Positions 54,734 to 63,925 are shown, numbered from the stretch's first letter. The stretch: DNA of 64,000 bases from Clostridia bacterium (GCA_024404095.1 JAKSQO010000007.1:32732-96731), one strand, 5' to 3'. Notes: generated from the sequence alone by a model not told the origin. A program made the numbers and translations.

Positions 54734-54859
54734 ATGGGTTGCTGCAATAACTGGATCTTCATCATCCTTATTTGCATTCTTTTCTCAGAGTGTGGCTGCG
54801 GTTGTGGTTGCAATAACAACAACGGCTCCTTCCTCAACAACAACGGCTGCGGTTGCTAA
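54734..54859 (+). CDS. 41-residue Cys/Asn/Gly-rich membrane peptide
   Basis: A small gene: AGGAGG lies seven bases before ATG, and a terminator follows 13 bases after TAA. The product starts MGCCNNW, has a hydrophobic helix (IFIILICILFS), then a Cys-Gly repeat, an Asn-rich stretch and a final GCGC. It holds 10 cysteines. It resembles tiny proteins annotated in Ruminococcaceae as chorion-class high-cysteine proteins, and in layout the YjcZ-type sporulation peptides; the function is unknown. Good signals at both ends argue for a real gene. Confidence 0.75.
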   Translation: MGCCNNWIFIILICILFSECGCGCGCNNNNGSFLNNNGCGC

Positions 54860-54872
54860 CCAACGCAAAAAC

Positions 54873-54901
54873 AAAAAGGCTGCGGATTTTCGCAGCCTTT
54901 T
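54873..54901 (+). terminator. Terminator after the Cys-rich peptide gene
   Basis: An 11-bp stem (AAAAGGCTGCG with CGCAGCCTTTT) with a six-base loop and T tail. Confidence 0.88.
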
Positions 54902-54916
54902 GATATGTCACTTTAT

Positions 54917-54949
54917 GAAAAAAATCGGCACCGCAAAAGCGATGCCGAT
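54917..54949 (-). terminator. Terminator of secG
   Basis: On the - strand an 11-bp stem (54924-54934 with 54939-54949, one wobble) with a four-base loop is followed by seven Ts, just past the secG stop. Confidence 0.88.
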
Positions 54950-54962
54950 AATTTTTGTTTTA

Positions 54963-55214
54963 TTAGTATTTGAACATGAAGTAAATTGAAACAGCAAGTG
55001 TAAGTACAAAGAAAACTGTTGCACCAACCTTTGTGAACTTAACAAGCTTCTGCTCCATTGTTCTGCCCTTGCTCTTACCGAAGAATGTGTCAGCGCCACC
55101 GGAAATTGCACCCGAAAGACCTGCTGAACGGCTCTCCTGAAGAAGAACTACTATGATGAGAAAAATTGAAAGCAATATAAGAAGAATGCCTACAACAATC
55201 TGTCCTGCGTCCAT
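54963..55214 (-). CDS. secG: Preprotein translocase subunit SecG
   Basis: SecG stabilises and assists the SecYE channel. Two hydrophobic helices (VVGILLILLSIFLIIVVLLQ and the C-terminal ATVFFVLTLAVSIYFMF) flank the conserved loop GLSGAISGGADTFFGKSKGRTMEQ. The ATG at 55214 (83 residues) has GGAGG seven bases upstream and lies inside the transcript predicted from the promoter; the longer frame is not supported. Confidence 0.94.
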   Translation of the reverse strand: MDAGQIVVGILLILLSIFLIIVVLLQESRSAGLSGAISGGADTFFGKSKGRTMEQKLVKFTKVGATVFFVLTLAVSIYFMFKY

Positions 55215-55246
55215 GATTATACCTCCATAAGTATTTTTACCACGAT

Positions 55247-55275
55247 ATTTTAACACAATTATTTTATAATTGCAA
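55247..55275 (-). promoter_or_regulatory. Promoter of secG
   Basis: On the - strand TTGCAA (55270-55275), 17 bp, TAAAAT (55247-55252). Confidence 0.75.
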
Positions 55276-55352
55276 TAGCTAATTTAAATCATTTTTGATA
55301 ATAGGTAAAAATTTCTTGTAATTTATGCTGAAAAAGCGGTTAAATTAGTTTT

Positions 55353-55446
55353 AGCGGAAAGCTTCGGTTTGGATGACAAAAGAGCATCAGCGTTTGCCCG
55401 ACTTTCCGATGCCGTCTTTCGTTTTGAAAGGCGGTATTTTTATATC
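55353..55446 (+). other. Structured intergenic segment ending in a + strand terminator-like hairpin
   Basis: On the + strand CGGAAAG (55355-55361) pairs with CTTTCCG (55402-55408), with further nested pairings. The segment ends in a 9-bp hairpin (55412-55420 with 55426-55434) followed by TATTTTTAT. No + strand gene lies here. It may be a small RNA or the 3' end region of the convergent-free parC message; on the - strand an alternative GCATC/GATGC hairpin followed by TCTTTT could end parC. Confidence 0.35.
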
Positions 55447-57683
55447 AGCGACATCTGCTCGCCCTCATCCTCCGCGCTCAGTACCGCGCCTGCGGCAGGA
55501 AGATTCTTTGTCTTATATCTGTAAGGCTTGGCAAATTCGCCCTCACGGTACGGTCTGACATTTTTAAGAATATGATTCTTTTTCATAGTCATTACCGAAA
55601 CGCCCTGAGTGTCCTTGGTTGTCTTGGGAGAAATAAGTCCTGTGTTGATAAGCAGAAGTCTGCCAGAAGTTGATTCAAGTACAAGATCTGTATCCTCGGG
55701 TACATGGCGGATACACGCAACAGGGAATTTATTGCAGTATGCCTTGATAAGCTTCTTTCGGTTGGTTTTGGTGGCATATGCCGAAAGGTCAACCTTCGCC
55801 ACCTTACCGTTTTCGAAGAAGAACATTACACAGCCCTTGTAATCCATTGTTGCAATCATATAGATTGCAGTTTCGCCCTCTTCCATATCAAGCTTTGAGG
55901 CAACAAAGTCACCGAGCTGGCTTGCCTTGCCGAGTTCAAATTCAGCTGCCTTTGACTTATAAACCTGACACCTGTCGGTAAAGAACAGGAGGTCTGTGTT
56001 ATTGGTAGCCTCAATTTCAAGCAGCATTTCGTCGCCCTCTTTGACCTTCTGCTCACCGCTCATACGAAGTGCCTGCGGAGTGATTTTCTTGAAGTAGCCC
56101 TCTTTGGTAAAGAAAAGGTTTACAGGGAAGTCGGGTTCTTCTTCAATCTCTTCCTCCTCAGCCTGAATATCGCAGGTGAATACAATCTCCGTTCTTCTCG
56201 GCTGACCGTGTTTCTTTGCAACATCCTGAAGCTCGTTGACGATAATTTTCTTTATCTTCGACTTGTGCTTAAGTATGTCCTCCATCTCCTCAATATCCTT
56301 GCGGAGCTGTTCAATATCCTGTGTGCGCTTGAGGATGTACTCACGGTTCAAATGACGGAGCTTTATTTCAGCAACATAATTCGCCTGAATTTCGTCAATG
56401 CCGAAGCCAATCATCAAGTTCGGAACAACCTCAGTTTCTTCTTCGGTCTTACGGATAATTGTAATCGCCTTGTCAATATCAAGAAGTATTTTCTGCAAGC
56501 CTTCAAGAAGATGCAGCTTGTCCTTTGCCTTGCTGAGGTCAAAATATACTCTGCGCTGAACGCTCTCGGTACGGAAAGCAATCCACTCAGAAAGAAGCTC
56601 CTTGACACCGAGAACCTTCGGCACACCTGCAATAATAACATTGAAGTTGCAGGAAAATGTATCCTCAAGCGGTGTTGATTTATAAAGCTTCTGCATCAGC
56701 TTATCAGGGTCAGCACCTTTTTTTAGATCAATTGTAATTTTAAGACCTGACTTATCGGTCTCGTCTCGGACATCGCTGATATCGGCCTTGAGTGCGCCCG
56801 ATTTGTACTTTTCAATTATCTTATCAATTACCGCCTCCGCCGTTGTGGTTGACGGAATCTCAGTAATTTCAATGCATTTATTATCTTTGTCGTAGTTGTA
56901 TTTTGCTCTTACTTTGAAGCCGCCGCGACCTGTATCGTAAATCGAAGCCATTGCGTCACGGTCATAAAGAAGCAAACCGCCGCCAGGAAAATCGGGAGCC
57001 TTAAGCGTTTCGGTAATATCCGCTTCGGGGTCTTTTATCAGAGCGATTGTTGTATCGCAGATTTCCTGCAAATTAAACGAACAGATAGAGCTCGCCATAC
57101 CAACAGCGATACCTGTTGTCGGGTTGGTAAGAATTGTCGGGAAACGAACAGGAAGGAGCGTAGGCTCTTTCATTGTGTTATCGTAGTTATCGACAAAATC
57201 GACAGTATCCTTATCAATATCAGCAAAAAGCTCAGTACAAATCTGTGCAAGCTTTGCCTCGGTGTATCGGGGAGCCGCCCACTGCATATCACGTGAGTAT
57301 GCCTTACCGAAGTTACCTTTTGAATCTACAAACGGATGAAGCAGAGCCTCATATCCGCGTGAAAGACGAACCATTGTATCGTAAATCGCCGCATCGCCGT
57401 GAGGATTGAGCTTCATTGTCTGACCGACAATATTAGCCGACTTTGTTCTTGCGCCGTTGATAAGTCCCATTTTATACATCGTATAGAGAAGCTTACGGTG
57501 CGACGGCTTAAAGCCGTCAATTTCGGGAATAGCACGGGAAAGAATAACACTCATTGCGTAGGGCATAAAGTTCGTTTCAAGCATTTCCGTGATATTCTGA
57601 GGCATTACAATACCCGCACCGATGATATGGGTATTCGGGTCCATAACGTCATCGGTTTTTTCAATTTTCTTTTTCTTCGCCAT
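55440..57683 (-). CDS. parC: Topoisomerase IV subunit A-like protein (divergent type IIA)
   Basis: The breakage-rejoining subunit of a type II topoisomerase. The start YAMSVILSRAIPEIDGFKPSHRKLLYTMYKMG (near 42) is typical, the active-site Tyr140 is in APRYTEAKL, and the QPRRTEIVF-like region precedes a C-terminal beta-pinwheel of limited repeats. The gyrase-specific box QRRGGKG is missing, and it pairs with the ParE-like gene 11 bases upstream, so topoisomerase IV is favoured over gyrase. Sequence is clearly diverged from textbook ParC. 747 residues. A separate gyrase is presumably elsewhere. Confidence 0.85.
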   Translation of the reverse strand: MAKKKKIEKTDDVMDPNTHIIGAGIVMPQNITEMLETNFMPYAMSVILSRAIPEIDGFKPSHRKLLYTMYKMGLINGARTKSANIVGQTMKLNPHGDAAIYDTMVRLSRGYEALLHPFVDSKGNFGKAYSRDMQWAAPRYTEAKLAQICTELFADIDKDTVDFVDNYDNTMKEPTLLPVRFPTILTNPTTGIAVGMASSICSFNLQEICDTTIALIKDPEADITETLKAPDFPGGGLLLYDRDAMASIYDTGRGGFKVRAKYNYDKDNKCIEITEIPSTTTAEAVIDKIIEKYKSGALKADISDVRDETDKSGLKITIDLKKGADPDKLMQKLYKSTPLEDTFSCNFNVIIAGVPKVLGVKELLSEWIAFRTESVQRRVYFDLSKAKDKLHLLEGLQKILLDIDKAITIIRKTEEETEVVPNLMIGFGIDEIQANYVAEIKLRHLNREYILKRTQDIEQLRKDIEEMEDILKHKSKIKKIIVNELQDVAKKHGQPRRTEIVFTCDIQAEEEEIEEEPDFPVNLFFTKEGYFKKITPQALRMSGEQKVKEGDEMLLEIEATNNTDLLFFTDRCQVYKSKAAEFELGKASQLGDFVASKLDMEEGETAIYMIATMDYKGCVMFFFENGKVAKVDLSAYATKTNRKKLIKAYCNKFPVACIRHVPEDTDLVLESTSGRLLLINTGLISPKTTKDTQGVSVMTMKKNHILKNVRPYREGEFAKPYRYKTKNLPAAGAVLSAEDEGEQMSLI

Positions 57684-57694
57684 ACTGTATCACC

Positions 57695-59677
57695 TCAGCT
57701 CAAATCAAGCATATCAATGTAAAGATGTCCTGTCTCCGCAATATGTTCCTTACGTCCTGCAAGGTCATCACCGAGAAGCATATCAAATACCATTGCTGTT
57801 TTTTCCGCATCCTCGGGACGGATTTCAACAAGTCGTCTTGTTTTCGGGTTCATTGTTGTCATCCACATCATATCGGCCTCATTTTCACCGAGTCCCTTTG
57901 AACGCTGAATTGTATATTTCTGATTCCCGATTTCTTCAAGTGCCTGCGTTTTTTCCTTTTCGGTGTACGCAAACCAAACCTGATCTTTTGTATTGATTTC
58001 ATAAAGCGGTGTTTCCGCAACAAAAACCTTGCCCTCCTGAATAAGAGTGGGCATAAGTCGGTAAATCATAGTAAGAATAAGTGTTCTTATCTGGAAGCCG
58101 TCGACATCGGCATCGGTACAGATAATAACCTTGCTGTAACGGAGCATATCAAGATTAAATGCCGCAAGTCCTTTCATCGCCTTCGACTTCACCTCAACAC
58201 CGCAGCCGAGAACCTTTACAAGGTCGGTGATGATTTCACTCTTGAAAATTCTGTCATACTCACACTTAAGGCAGTTAAGTATCTTACCCCTGACGGGCAT
58301 AAGAGCCTGAAACTCCGAATTTCTCGCCTGCTTACAGGCACCGAGAGCAGAATCACCCTCCACTATGAACAACTCACGCTCAGAAGCATCTTTTGCACGG
58401 CAGTCAACAAATTTCTGCACACGGTTTGCAAGGTCATTTGAGGTTGTGAGCGACTTTTTGACCGCCTGTCTTGTGCTTTCAGCCTTAACACGGCTTCGCA
58501 TATTGATAAGCACCTGATTGGCAATCTTCTCAGCCTCAAGACGGTTTTCAATAAAGTAAATTTCAAGCTGATGCTTAAAGAAATCCGTCATCGCTTCCTG
58601 TATAAACTTATTTGTAATTGATTTTTTAGTCTGATTTTCATATGAGGTCTGTGTCGAGAACGAGGAAACAATAATAACCATACAATCCTCAATATCCTCA
58701 AATTTTATCTTCGGGTCAGACTTTGTATATTTTCCGTTGGACTTCAGATATGCGTCAATCTGATACGTGAATGCATTGCGAACCGCCTTATCAGGCGCAC
58801 CGCCATGTTCAAGCCAGCTTGAATTGTGATAATACTCCTTCAGCTGACTTTTGTTTGAGAAACAGAGAGCTGAATTGATTACAACCTTGTAATCGCTGAG
58901 GTCTTCACGGTCACGTCCGACACGCTCGGTTTTCCACGTCTGAACGGTAGTTATGCCGTCATCGCCCGCAATCTCCTTTGCATAGTCGGTGATGCCGTCC
59001 TGGTAGCAATACTCAAATGTTTCAAACTGAGTTTTGCTTATCTGATTTTTAAGGATAAATTTTATACCCGCATTTACGATTGCCTGACGTTTGATTATTC
59101 CCTGATAGTATTCAAGCGGAATATCAATATCCGTGAAAACCTTGAGGTCGGGACGCCACTTTATGCGAGAACCTGTGTCGCGCTTTGAGTACGGCTCTTT
59201 TTCCATTTCACCGACAATTTCGCCTTTTTTGAAATTCAGCTTGTAGCAAAATCCGTCACGGTGAATCTCTGCTTCCATATATTCTGAAGCAAACTGAGTA
59301 GCGCAAAGACCAAGGCCGTTAAGACCGAGTGAAAATTCATAGCTGCCGCCGTTATTGGTGTCGTACTTTCCGCCCGCATAAAGCGTACAGAAAACAAGAA
59401 ACCAGTTATAATTCTTTTCGTTCTCATTGTAATCGACAGGAATTCCGCGTCCAAAGTCCTGAATCTCAACAGATTTATCAATATAACGTGTAACAACAAT
59501 CTTATCACCGAAGCCCTCACGAGCCTCGTCAATTGAGTTTGAAAGTATTTCAAAAACGGAATGCTGACATCCCTCAAGACCGTCCGAGCCGAATATAACA
59601 GCAGGACGCTTACGAACCTGATCAGGTCCTTTGAGCGATTTTATGACATCGTTTCCGTATTTTGCCTTCTTTGCCAT
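57695..59677 (-). CDS. parE: Topoisomerase IV subunit B-like protein (divergent type IIA)
   Basis: The ATPase/TOPRIM subunit. The GHKL part shows EILSNSIDEAREG near 44 and DFGRGIPVDYNE near 74, but the usual GLHGVG ATP-lid is GLNGLG and the RKRPxMYIG start is RKRPAVIFG. The TOPRIM elements EGDSALGACKQARN near 432, CTDADVDGFQIRTLILT near 515 and QRSKGLGENE near 590 keep the catalytic Glu and DxD. 660 residues. It starts with AAAGGAG before ATG behind a promoter containing an NrdR-like palindrome. Databases often label such relatives simply TOPRIM-domain proteins. Confidence 0.87.
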   Translation of the reverse strand: MAKKAKYGNDVIKSLKGPDQVRKRPAVIFGSDGLEGCQHSVFEILSNSIDEAREGFGDKIVVTRYIDKSVEIQDFGRGIPVDYNENEKNYNWFLVFCTLYAGGKYDTNNGGSYEFSLGLNGLGLCATQFASEYMEAEIHRDGFCYKLNFKKGEIVGEMEKEPYSKRDTGSRIKWRPDLKVFTDIDIPLEYYQGIIKRQAIVNAGIKFILKNQISKTQFETFEYCYQDGITDYAKEIAGDDGITTVQTWKTERVGRDREDLSDYKVVINSALCFSNKSQLKEYYHNSSWLEHGGAPDKAVRNAFTYQIDAYLKSNGKYTKSDPKIKFEDIEDCMVIIVSSFSTQTSYENQTKKSITNKFIQEAMTDFFKHQLEIYFIENRLEAEKIANQVLINMRSRVKAESTRQAVKKSLTTSNDLANRVQKFVDCRAKDASERELFIVEGDSALGACKQARNSEFQALMPVRGKILNCLKCEYDRIFKSEIITDLVKVLGCGVEVKSKAMKGLAAFNLDMLRYSKVIICTDADVDGFQIRTLILTMIYRLMPTLIQEGKVFVAETPLYEINTKDQVWFAYTEKEKTQALEEIGNQKYTIQRSKGLGENEADMMWMTTMNPKTRRLVEIRPEDAEKTAMVFDMLLGDDLAGRKEHIAETGHLYIDMLDLS

Positions 59678-59730
59678 AATATAACTCCTTTATGCAATAC
59701 TAATCTATTTTACATAAATAACCAATATAT

Positions 59731-59760
59731 ATTTTACACTATATATTGTGGGTTAGTCAA
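59731..59760 (-). promoter_or_regulatory. Promoter of the topoisomerase IV operon
   Basis: On the - strand TTGACT (59755-59760), 18 bp, TAAAAT (59731-59736). The spacer is occupied by the palindrome at 59736-59751. Confidence 0.7.
59736..59751. promoter_or_regulatory. NrdR-box-like palindrome inside the topoisomerase promoter
   Basis: ACACTATATATTGTGG matches the NrdR box consensus ACAC(A/T)ATATAT(A/T)GTGT at 15 of 16 positions. A protein bound here would cover the spacer and -10 and should repress. A second, weaker AT palindrome abuts it (59720-59735). Confidence 0.5.
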
Positions 59761-59790
59761 GTGCTTTTTATTTTCGCCCACACCACCTAC

Positions 59791-59819
59791 AAAAAAGACA
59801 CATCTTGTCGATGTGTCTT
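59791..59819 (-). terminator. Terminator of the PfkB kinase gene
   Basis: A perfect 10-bp stem (59795-59804 with 59810-59819), five-base loop and a run of six Ts on the - strand, five bases after the stop codon. Confidence 0.92.
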
Positions 59820-59824
59820 ACGCA

Positions 59825-60766
59825 TTATATTATATTGTCGGGTATTGAAGCGATTGCACCTTTGCGTGTTACACTCTGCGATGCAATTTCTATCGCTTTT
59901 CTGACAAAAGGTTTGATTTTTTCTGTTGTAAGTTTTTCTATGCTTTCGTGCGATTTAATAAATTCAGTAAGAAATGTTCCGAAGAAAATGTCACCTGCCC
60001 CCGTCGTGTCAACGGCCTTAACTTTAACAGGCGGTAAACACTCAACACTATCATCTGCAGAGAAATATATATCATTATCACCGTCTGTTACCACAACAGC
60101 ATTTACTCCATATTGTTTTATTTTACCTATTGCTGAATTCACATCGCTTTCTTCCGTAATCAGTTCAAGCTCTTCCTTTGACAGCTTGACAACATCAGCA
60201 TATTTTAAGTTGTCACGCATTGCAACAACCGCATCCTTTTCGCTTTTCCAAAGCGGAGGACGGTAGTTCGGGTCATACGATACAATACATCCGTTTTCTT
60301 TTGCGGTTTTAAGTGCAAAAAGCGTTGCAGATTTCATCGGTTCATCTGTAAACGATAACGAACCGAAATGAAATATTTTTGATGATTTAATCTTCTCTTT
60401 ATCCACTTCATTTACATTTATAAATATGTCCGCACCGAATCCACGGTAGAAGCTGAAATCCCGATCACCGTTTTCATCAAGCTTTACAAACGCAAGAGTA
60501 GTGTTATGGATTTCATCAACAATAACTGACGAAAAATCTACATTGTATTTTTCAAGAGTTTTCAAAAGCTTTTTACCGAAAATATCGCTGCCAACCTTGC
60601 CGATAAATGCAGTTTTCATCCCGGATTTTGCACACGTTGCAAGTACATTCAGCGGTGCGCCACCTGCCTTGCAGATATACTTCTCGTCACCGAATTCGTC
60701 AACACCGTCAGGCACGAAATCTATAAGTATCTCACCAAGTGATACAATATCAAAAGTCTTTTCCAT
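59825..60766 (-). CDS. PfkB-family carbohydrate kinase (fructokinase-like)
   Basis: The 313-residue ribokinase-fold kinase has the N-terminal GEILIDFVPDG, the glycine pair region CKAGGAPLNVLATCAKSG near 33-50, and the ATP/anion-hole signature VDTTGAGDIFFGTFL near 255 with the catalytic Asp. The substrate-side pattern resembles fructokinases (ScrK type), so fructose to fructose-6-phosphate is likely but not proven. It is monocistronic, with its own promoter and terminator; no sugar transporter is adjacent. Confidence 0.92.
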   Translation of the reverse strand: MEKTFDIVSLGEILIDFVPDGVDEFGDEKYICKAGGAPLNVLATCAKSGMKTAFIGKVGSDIFGKKLLKTLEKYNVDFSSVIVDEIHNTTLAFVKLDENGDRDFSFYRGFGADIFINVNEVDKEKIKSSKIFHFGSLSFTDEPMKSATLFALKTAKENGCIVSYDPNYRPPLWKSEKDAVVAMRDNLKYADVVKLSKEELELITEESDVNSAIGKIKQYGVNAVVVTDGDNDIYFSADDSVECLPPVKVKAVDTTGAGDIFFGTFLTEFIKSHESIEKLTTEKIKPFVRKAIEIASQSVTRKGAIASIPDNII

Positions 60767-60785
60767 ACAATCACACTCCGTGTTT

Positions 60786-60813
60786 ATTATAATCCGACAA
60801 AGAAATTTGTCAA
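60786..60813 (-). promoter_or_regulatory. Promoter of the PfkB kinase gene
   Basis: On the - strand TTGACA (60808-60813), 16 bp, TATAAT (60786-60791). Confidence 0.75.
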
Positions 60814-60830
60814 TAACGGATAGAAAACTA

Positions 60831-60858
60831 AAAGCCCTCCGCCGAAGCGAAAGGCTTT
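60831..60858 (-). terminator. Terminator of the alpha ribosomal operon
   Basis: On the - strand a 12-bp stem with two wobble pairs closes on a UUCG tetraloop, followed by a short T-rich tail (TAGTTTTC), 24 bases after the rplQ stop. Confidence 0.82.
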
Positions 60859-60882
60859 ATGTTTTATTCGGAAAATACCTGA

Positions 60883-61239
60883 TTATTTGGACTCAGTATC
60901 AACGAGCTCGATGATGCACATCTCTGATGCATCACCACGACGTGTACCTGTCTTAATAATGCGGCAATAACCGCCGTTTACATCCTTGTATTTAGGAGCA
61001 ATCTCGTCGAAGAGCTTCTTAACAACGTCCTCTTTTGTGACGTATGCAAGAACCTGTCTTCTTGAGTGAAGGTCGTTTGTCTTTGCGACTGTGATCATTT
61101 TCTCAGTCATTGCACGAACTTCCTTAGCTCTTGTAACGGTGGTCTCAATTCTGCCGCTTTCCAAAAGGTATGTTACCATGCCTCTGAGCATTGACTTACG
61201 ATGGTCAGTTGCTCTTCCAAGTTTTCTTGAACCCGGCAT
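60883..61239 (-). CDS. rplQ: 50S ribosomal protein bL17
   Basis: The start [41 protein letters not shown] is the conserved bL17 core. 118 residues is normal. Last gene of the alpha operon after rpoA, with 52 bases between them holding the ribosome site, and followed by the UUCG terminator. Confidence 0.98.
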   Translation of the reverse strand: MPGSRKLGRATDHRKSMLRGMVTYLLESGRIETTVTRAKEVRAMTEKMITVAKTNDLHSRRQVLAYVTKEDVVKKLFDEIAPKYKDVNGGYCRIIKTGTRRGDASEMCIIELVDTESK

Positions 61240-61291
61240 TTAATGTCACTCCTTTACCGTTAATAATGAAATAGATTGTTTACAGTCTTAA

Positions 61292-62242
61292 TCAGTCTTC
61301 TTCTCTGCGAAGGTCATAGCCAAGAGATGTAAGCTTAGCAACAACCTCATCAAGAGATTTCTTACCAAGGTTACGAACCTTCATCATGTCATCCTCAGAC
61401 TTACCGATAAGGTCTTCGACTGTATTGATTCCTGCTCTCTTCAAGCAGTTAAAAGAGCGCACAGACAGGTCAAGTTCCTCAATGGTCATCTCCAAGACTT
61501 TTTCTTTGCCATTCTTGCTCTTTTCGATCATAATCTCAGTTTCAAATGCCTCATCAGAGAGGTCTCCGAAGAGACTGAGATGCTCGTTGAGGATCTTGGC
61601 TCCAAGAGAAACGGCTTCCTTAGCGGAAATTGTACCGTTTGTCCACACCTCAAGCGTGAGCTTATCATAGTCAGTAATCTGACCTACACGTGTGTTCTCG
61701 ACTGTGTAATTTACCTTTAATACCGGTGAATAAATAGAGTCGATTGCGATAACACCGATGGGAGGATTGAAAAGCTTCTTGTTTCTTTCAGCTGAAACAT
61801 ATCCTCTGCCCTTATCACAAGTAATCTCCATTACTACGTGTGCATCTGAATCAAGAGAAGCGATGTGAAGCTCAGGATTGAGAATTTCAACATCAGAATC
61901 TGTTGTAAAGTTGCCCGCAGTAAGTTCACCTTCACCTTTAACATCCACGTACATTGTCTTAGGACCGTCACCGTGAATCTTAAGGATAACGCTCTTCAAA
62001 TTAAGAACGATTTCCGTAACGTCTTCTTTAACGCCGGGTATCGTTGAGAATTCATGAAGAATTCCATCAATCTTAACGGAAGTTATTGCGTAGCCCGGAA
62101 GAGAAGAGAGAAGTACTCGTCTGAGGCTGTTGCCGAGAGTTGTACCGTAGCCTCTCTCCAACGGTTCTACTACAAATTTACCGTAAGTACCGTCAGGTAA
62201 AACATCGGCTGTTTCGATCATTGGTTTTTCTATGCCAATCAT
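61292..62242 (-). CDS. rpoA: RNA polymerase subunit alpha
   Basis: The alpha subunit nucleates polymerase assembly. The N-domain has [38 protein letters not shown] near 25-60, and the C-terminal domain that contacts UP elements and activators has [44 protein letters not shown] near 255-300. 316 residues matches the family. It stands between rpsD and rplQ as usual. Confidence 0.99.
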   Translation of the reverse strand: MIGIEKPMIETADVLPDGTYGKFVVEPLERGYGTTLGNSLRRVLLSSLPGYAITSVKIDGILHEFSTIPGVKEDVTEIVLNLKSVILKIHGDGPKTMYVDVKGEGELTAGNFTTDSDVEILNPELHIASLDSDAHVVMEITCDKGRGYVSAERNKKLFNPPIGVIAIDSIYSPVLKVNYTVENTRVGQITDYDKLTLEVWTNGTISAKEAVSLGAKILNEHLSLFGDLSDEAFETEIMIEKSKNGKEKVLEMTIEELDLSVRSFNCLKRAGINTVEDLIGKSEDDMMKVRNLGKKSLDEVVAKLTSLGYDLRREED

Positions 62243-62281
62243 TCAAAACCCTCCTTGTTGTATTAAGTATACGGTTAATTA

Positions 62282-62905
62282 TTATTTTGAATAAAGCTCG
62301 ACGATAAGCTGTTCTTCAACAGGACAAGCGATCTGATCTCTCTCGGGGAGAGCAACGATCTTAGCCTCTGTGTCAGCAGCCTTATCAAGCCACTGAGGAA
62401 CAGGACGAGCTCCGTTTGTTTCAAGGACTGCCTGAATTTTAGCGCTGTCTTTGCTTGAATCAGCGATAGCAACCTTATCTCCTGCCTTTACGAGGTAGGA
62501 AGGAATGTTTACCTTACGGCCGTTTACTGTATAGTGACCGTGATTAACAAGCTGTCTTGCTTCTGCTCTTGAGTTAGCCCAGCCGAGAAGATAAACAACG
62601 TTATCAAGACGGCTCTCGCAGATTTTGAGAAGGTTAGTACCTGTCATACCCTGCTTGCGCTCAGCAGTAAGGAAATAGTTATAGAACTGACTCTCCGGAA
62701 TACCGTAATATCTCTTAGCCTGCTGCTTAGCGCGAAGCTGGAGACCGTACTCGGAAGTCTTTTTGCGGCTCTGACCATGCTGGCCGGGAGCATAAGCACG
62801 ACGCTCAAGAGCGCACTTGCCTGTGTAGCATCTCTCACCCTTAAGGAAGAGCTTCTTGCCCTCACGGCGGCACAATTTACAAACCGCACCGGTATATCTT
62901 GCCAT
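62282..62905 (-). CDS. rpsD: 30S ribosomal protein uS4
   Basis: uS4 is a primary 16S rRNA binder, and in many bacteria a translational autoregulator of this operon. The start [35 protein letters not shown] holds four cysteines in a CxxC-type zinc knuckle, and the S4 RNA-binding motif [35 protein letters not shown] lies near 92-126. 207 residues. The retained zinc cysteines mark the C+ form of the protein. Confidence 0.98.
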   Translation of the reverse strand: MARYTGAVCKLCRREGKKLFLKGERCYTGKCALERRAYAPGQHGQSRKKTSEYGLQLRAKQQAKRYYGIPESQFYNYFLTAERKQGMTGTNLLKICESRLDNVVYLLGWANSRAEARQLVNHGHYTVNGRKVNIPSYLVKAGDKVAIADSSKDSAKIQAVLETNGARPVPQWLDKAADTEAKIVALPERDQIACPVEEQLIVELYSK

Positions 62906-62932
62906 TGTAGTTACACCTCCTGAAATTATAGG

Positions 62933-63340
62933 TTATACACGTCTTCTCTTAGGCGGACGGCAGCCATTGTGAGGAATCGGAGTAACGTCCTTGATAAGAC
63001 TTACTTCAAGACCTGCTGTCTGCAATGCTCTGATTGCAGCTTCACGACCCTGTCCGGGACCTTTAACGTAAACCTCAACAGTTTTCATACCATGCTCCAT
63101 TGCAGCCTTAGCAGCAACTTCTGCAGCAGTCTGAGCTGCGAAAGGAGTCGACTTCTTTGAACCTCTGAAGCCCATCTCACCAGCGCTTGCCCATGATACT
63201 GCGTTACCCTGTGTATCACTGATGGTAACGATAGTATTGTTGAAGGTGGATTGGATATGAGCTGCGCCGCGTTCAATATTCTTGCGTTCACGGCGTCTGC
63301 GTGTTGCAGTGCCCTTCTTAGCGGAACCCTTAGGTGCCAT
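62933..63340 (-). CDS. rpsK: 30S ribosomal protein uS11
   Basis: The conserved blocks [27 protein letters not shown] and [42 protein letters not shown] are present. 135 residues with a basic N-terminal extension ([13 protein letters not shown]). It is located between rpsM and rpsD. Confidence 0.99.
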   Translation of the reverse strand: MAPKGSAKKGTATRRRRERKNIERGAAHIQSTFNNTIVTISDTQGNAVSWASAGEMGFRGSKKSTPFAAQTAAEVAAKAAMEHGMKTVEVYVKGPGQGREAAIRALQTAGLEVSLIKDVTPIPHNGCRPPKRRRV

Positions 63341-63355
63341 ATTATCCCTCCTAAA

Positions 63356-63724
63356 TTACTTCTTCTTGTTAGCAATGGTCTTCTTCGGACCCTTGCGTGT
63401 ACGAGCGTTTGTCTTTGAGCGCTGACCTCTTACAGGCAGGCCCTTTCTGTGGCGTAAGCCACGATAACAATTGATTTCGATAAGTCTCTTGATATCGAAA
63501 GCAGTTTCTCTGCGGAGATCACCCTCAACCTTAACGTTGTGGTCAATGTACTCACGCAGCTTTGCTACATCGTCCTCAGTAAGATCTTTAACTCTTACGT
63601 CGGGATCTACACCTGTAGCTGCGATAATGTCGCTTGCTGTTTTACGACCGATACCGTAGATGTAAGTAAGAGCGATTTCTACTCTCTTCTCTCTCGGTAA
63701 GTCAACACCTGATATACGCGCCAT
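63356..63724 (-). CDS. rpsM: 30S ribosomal protein uS13
   Basis: The start [32 protein letters not shown] and the C-terminal [26 protein letters not shown] are diagnostic. 122 residues. It contacts 23S rRNA across the subunit interface. It lies 36 bases after rpmJ. Confidence 0.99.
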   Translation of the reverse strand: MARISGVDLPREKRVEIALTYIYGIGRKTASDIIAATGVDPDVRVKDLTEDDVAKLREYIDHNVKVEGDLRRETAFDIKRLIEINCYRGLRHRKGLPVRGQRSKTNARTRKGPKKTIANKKK

Positions 63725-63760
63725 TTCTCAGTTGCACCTCCATAAATGGTTTGCGTCGGA

Positions 63761-63874
63761 TTAGCCCTGACGCTGTTTGTGCTTGGGATTCTCACAGATT
63801 ACCATGACTTTTCCCTTGCGCTTAATAATCTTGCACTTCTCGCAAATTTTCTTTACAGAAGGTCTGACTTTCAT
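63761..63874 (-). CDS. rpmJ: 50S ribosomal protein bL36
   Basis: A 37-residue gene: [20 protein letters not shown], then [17 protein letters not shown]. The three Cys and one His (CxxC-x12-C-x4-H) form the zinc site of the C+ type. An AAGGAGGG ribosome site lies upstream. It stands between infA and rpsM as in other Firmicutes. Confidence 0.98.
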   Translation of the reverse strand: MKVRPSVKKICEKCKIIKRKGKVMVICENPKHKQRQG

Positions 63875-63925
63875 TTGAATTGCCCTCCTTGAAAAATTAG
63901 CTTCAATAACCATTCGGTTATTCGC

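Noticed and set aside
55373..55558. Small + strand open frame overlapping the end of parC
   Set aside because: No ribosome site; most of it is antisense to parC, and the terminator-like hairpin lies inside it.
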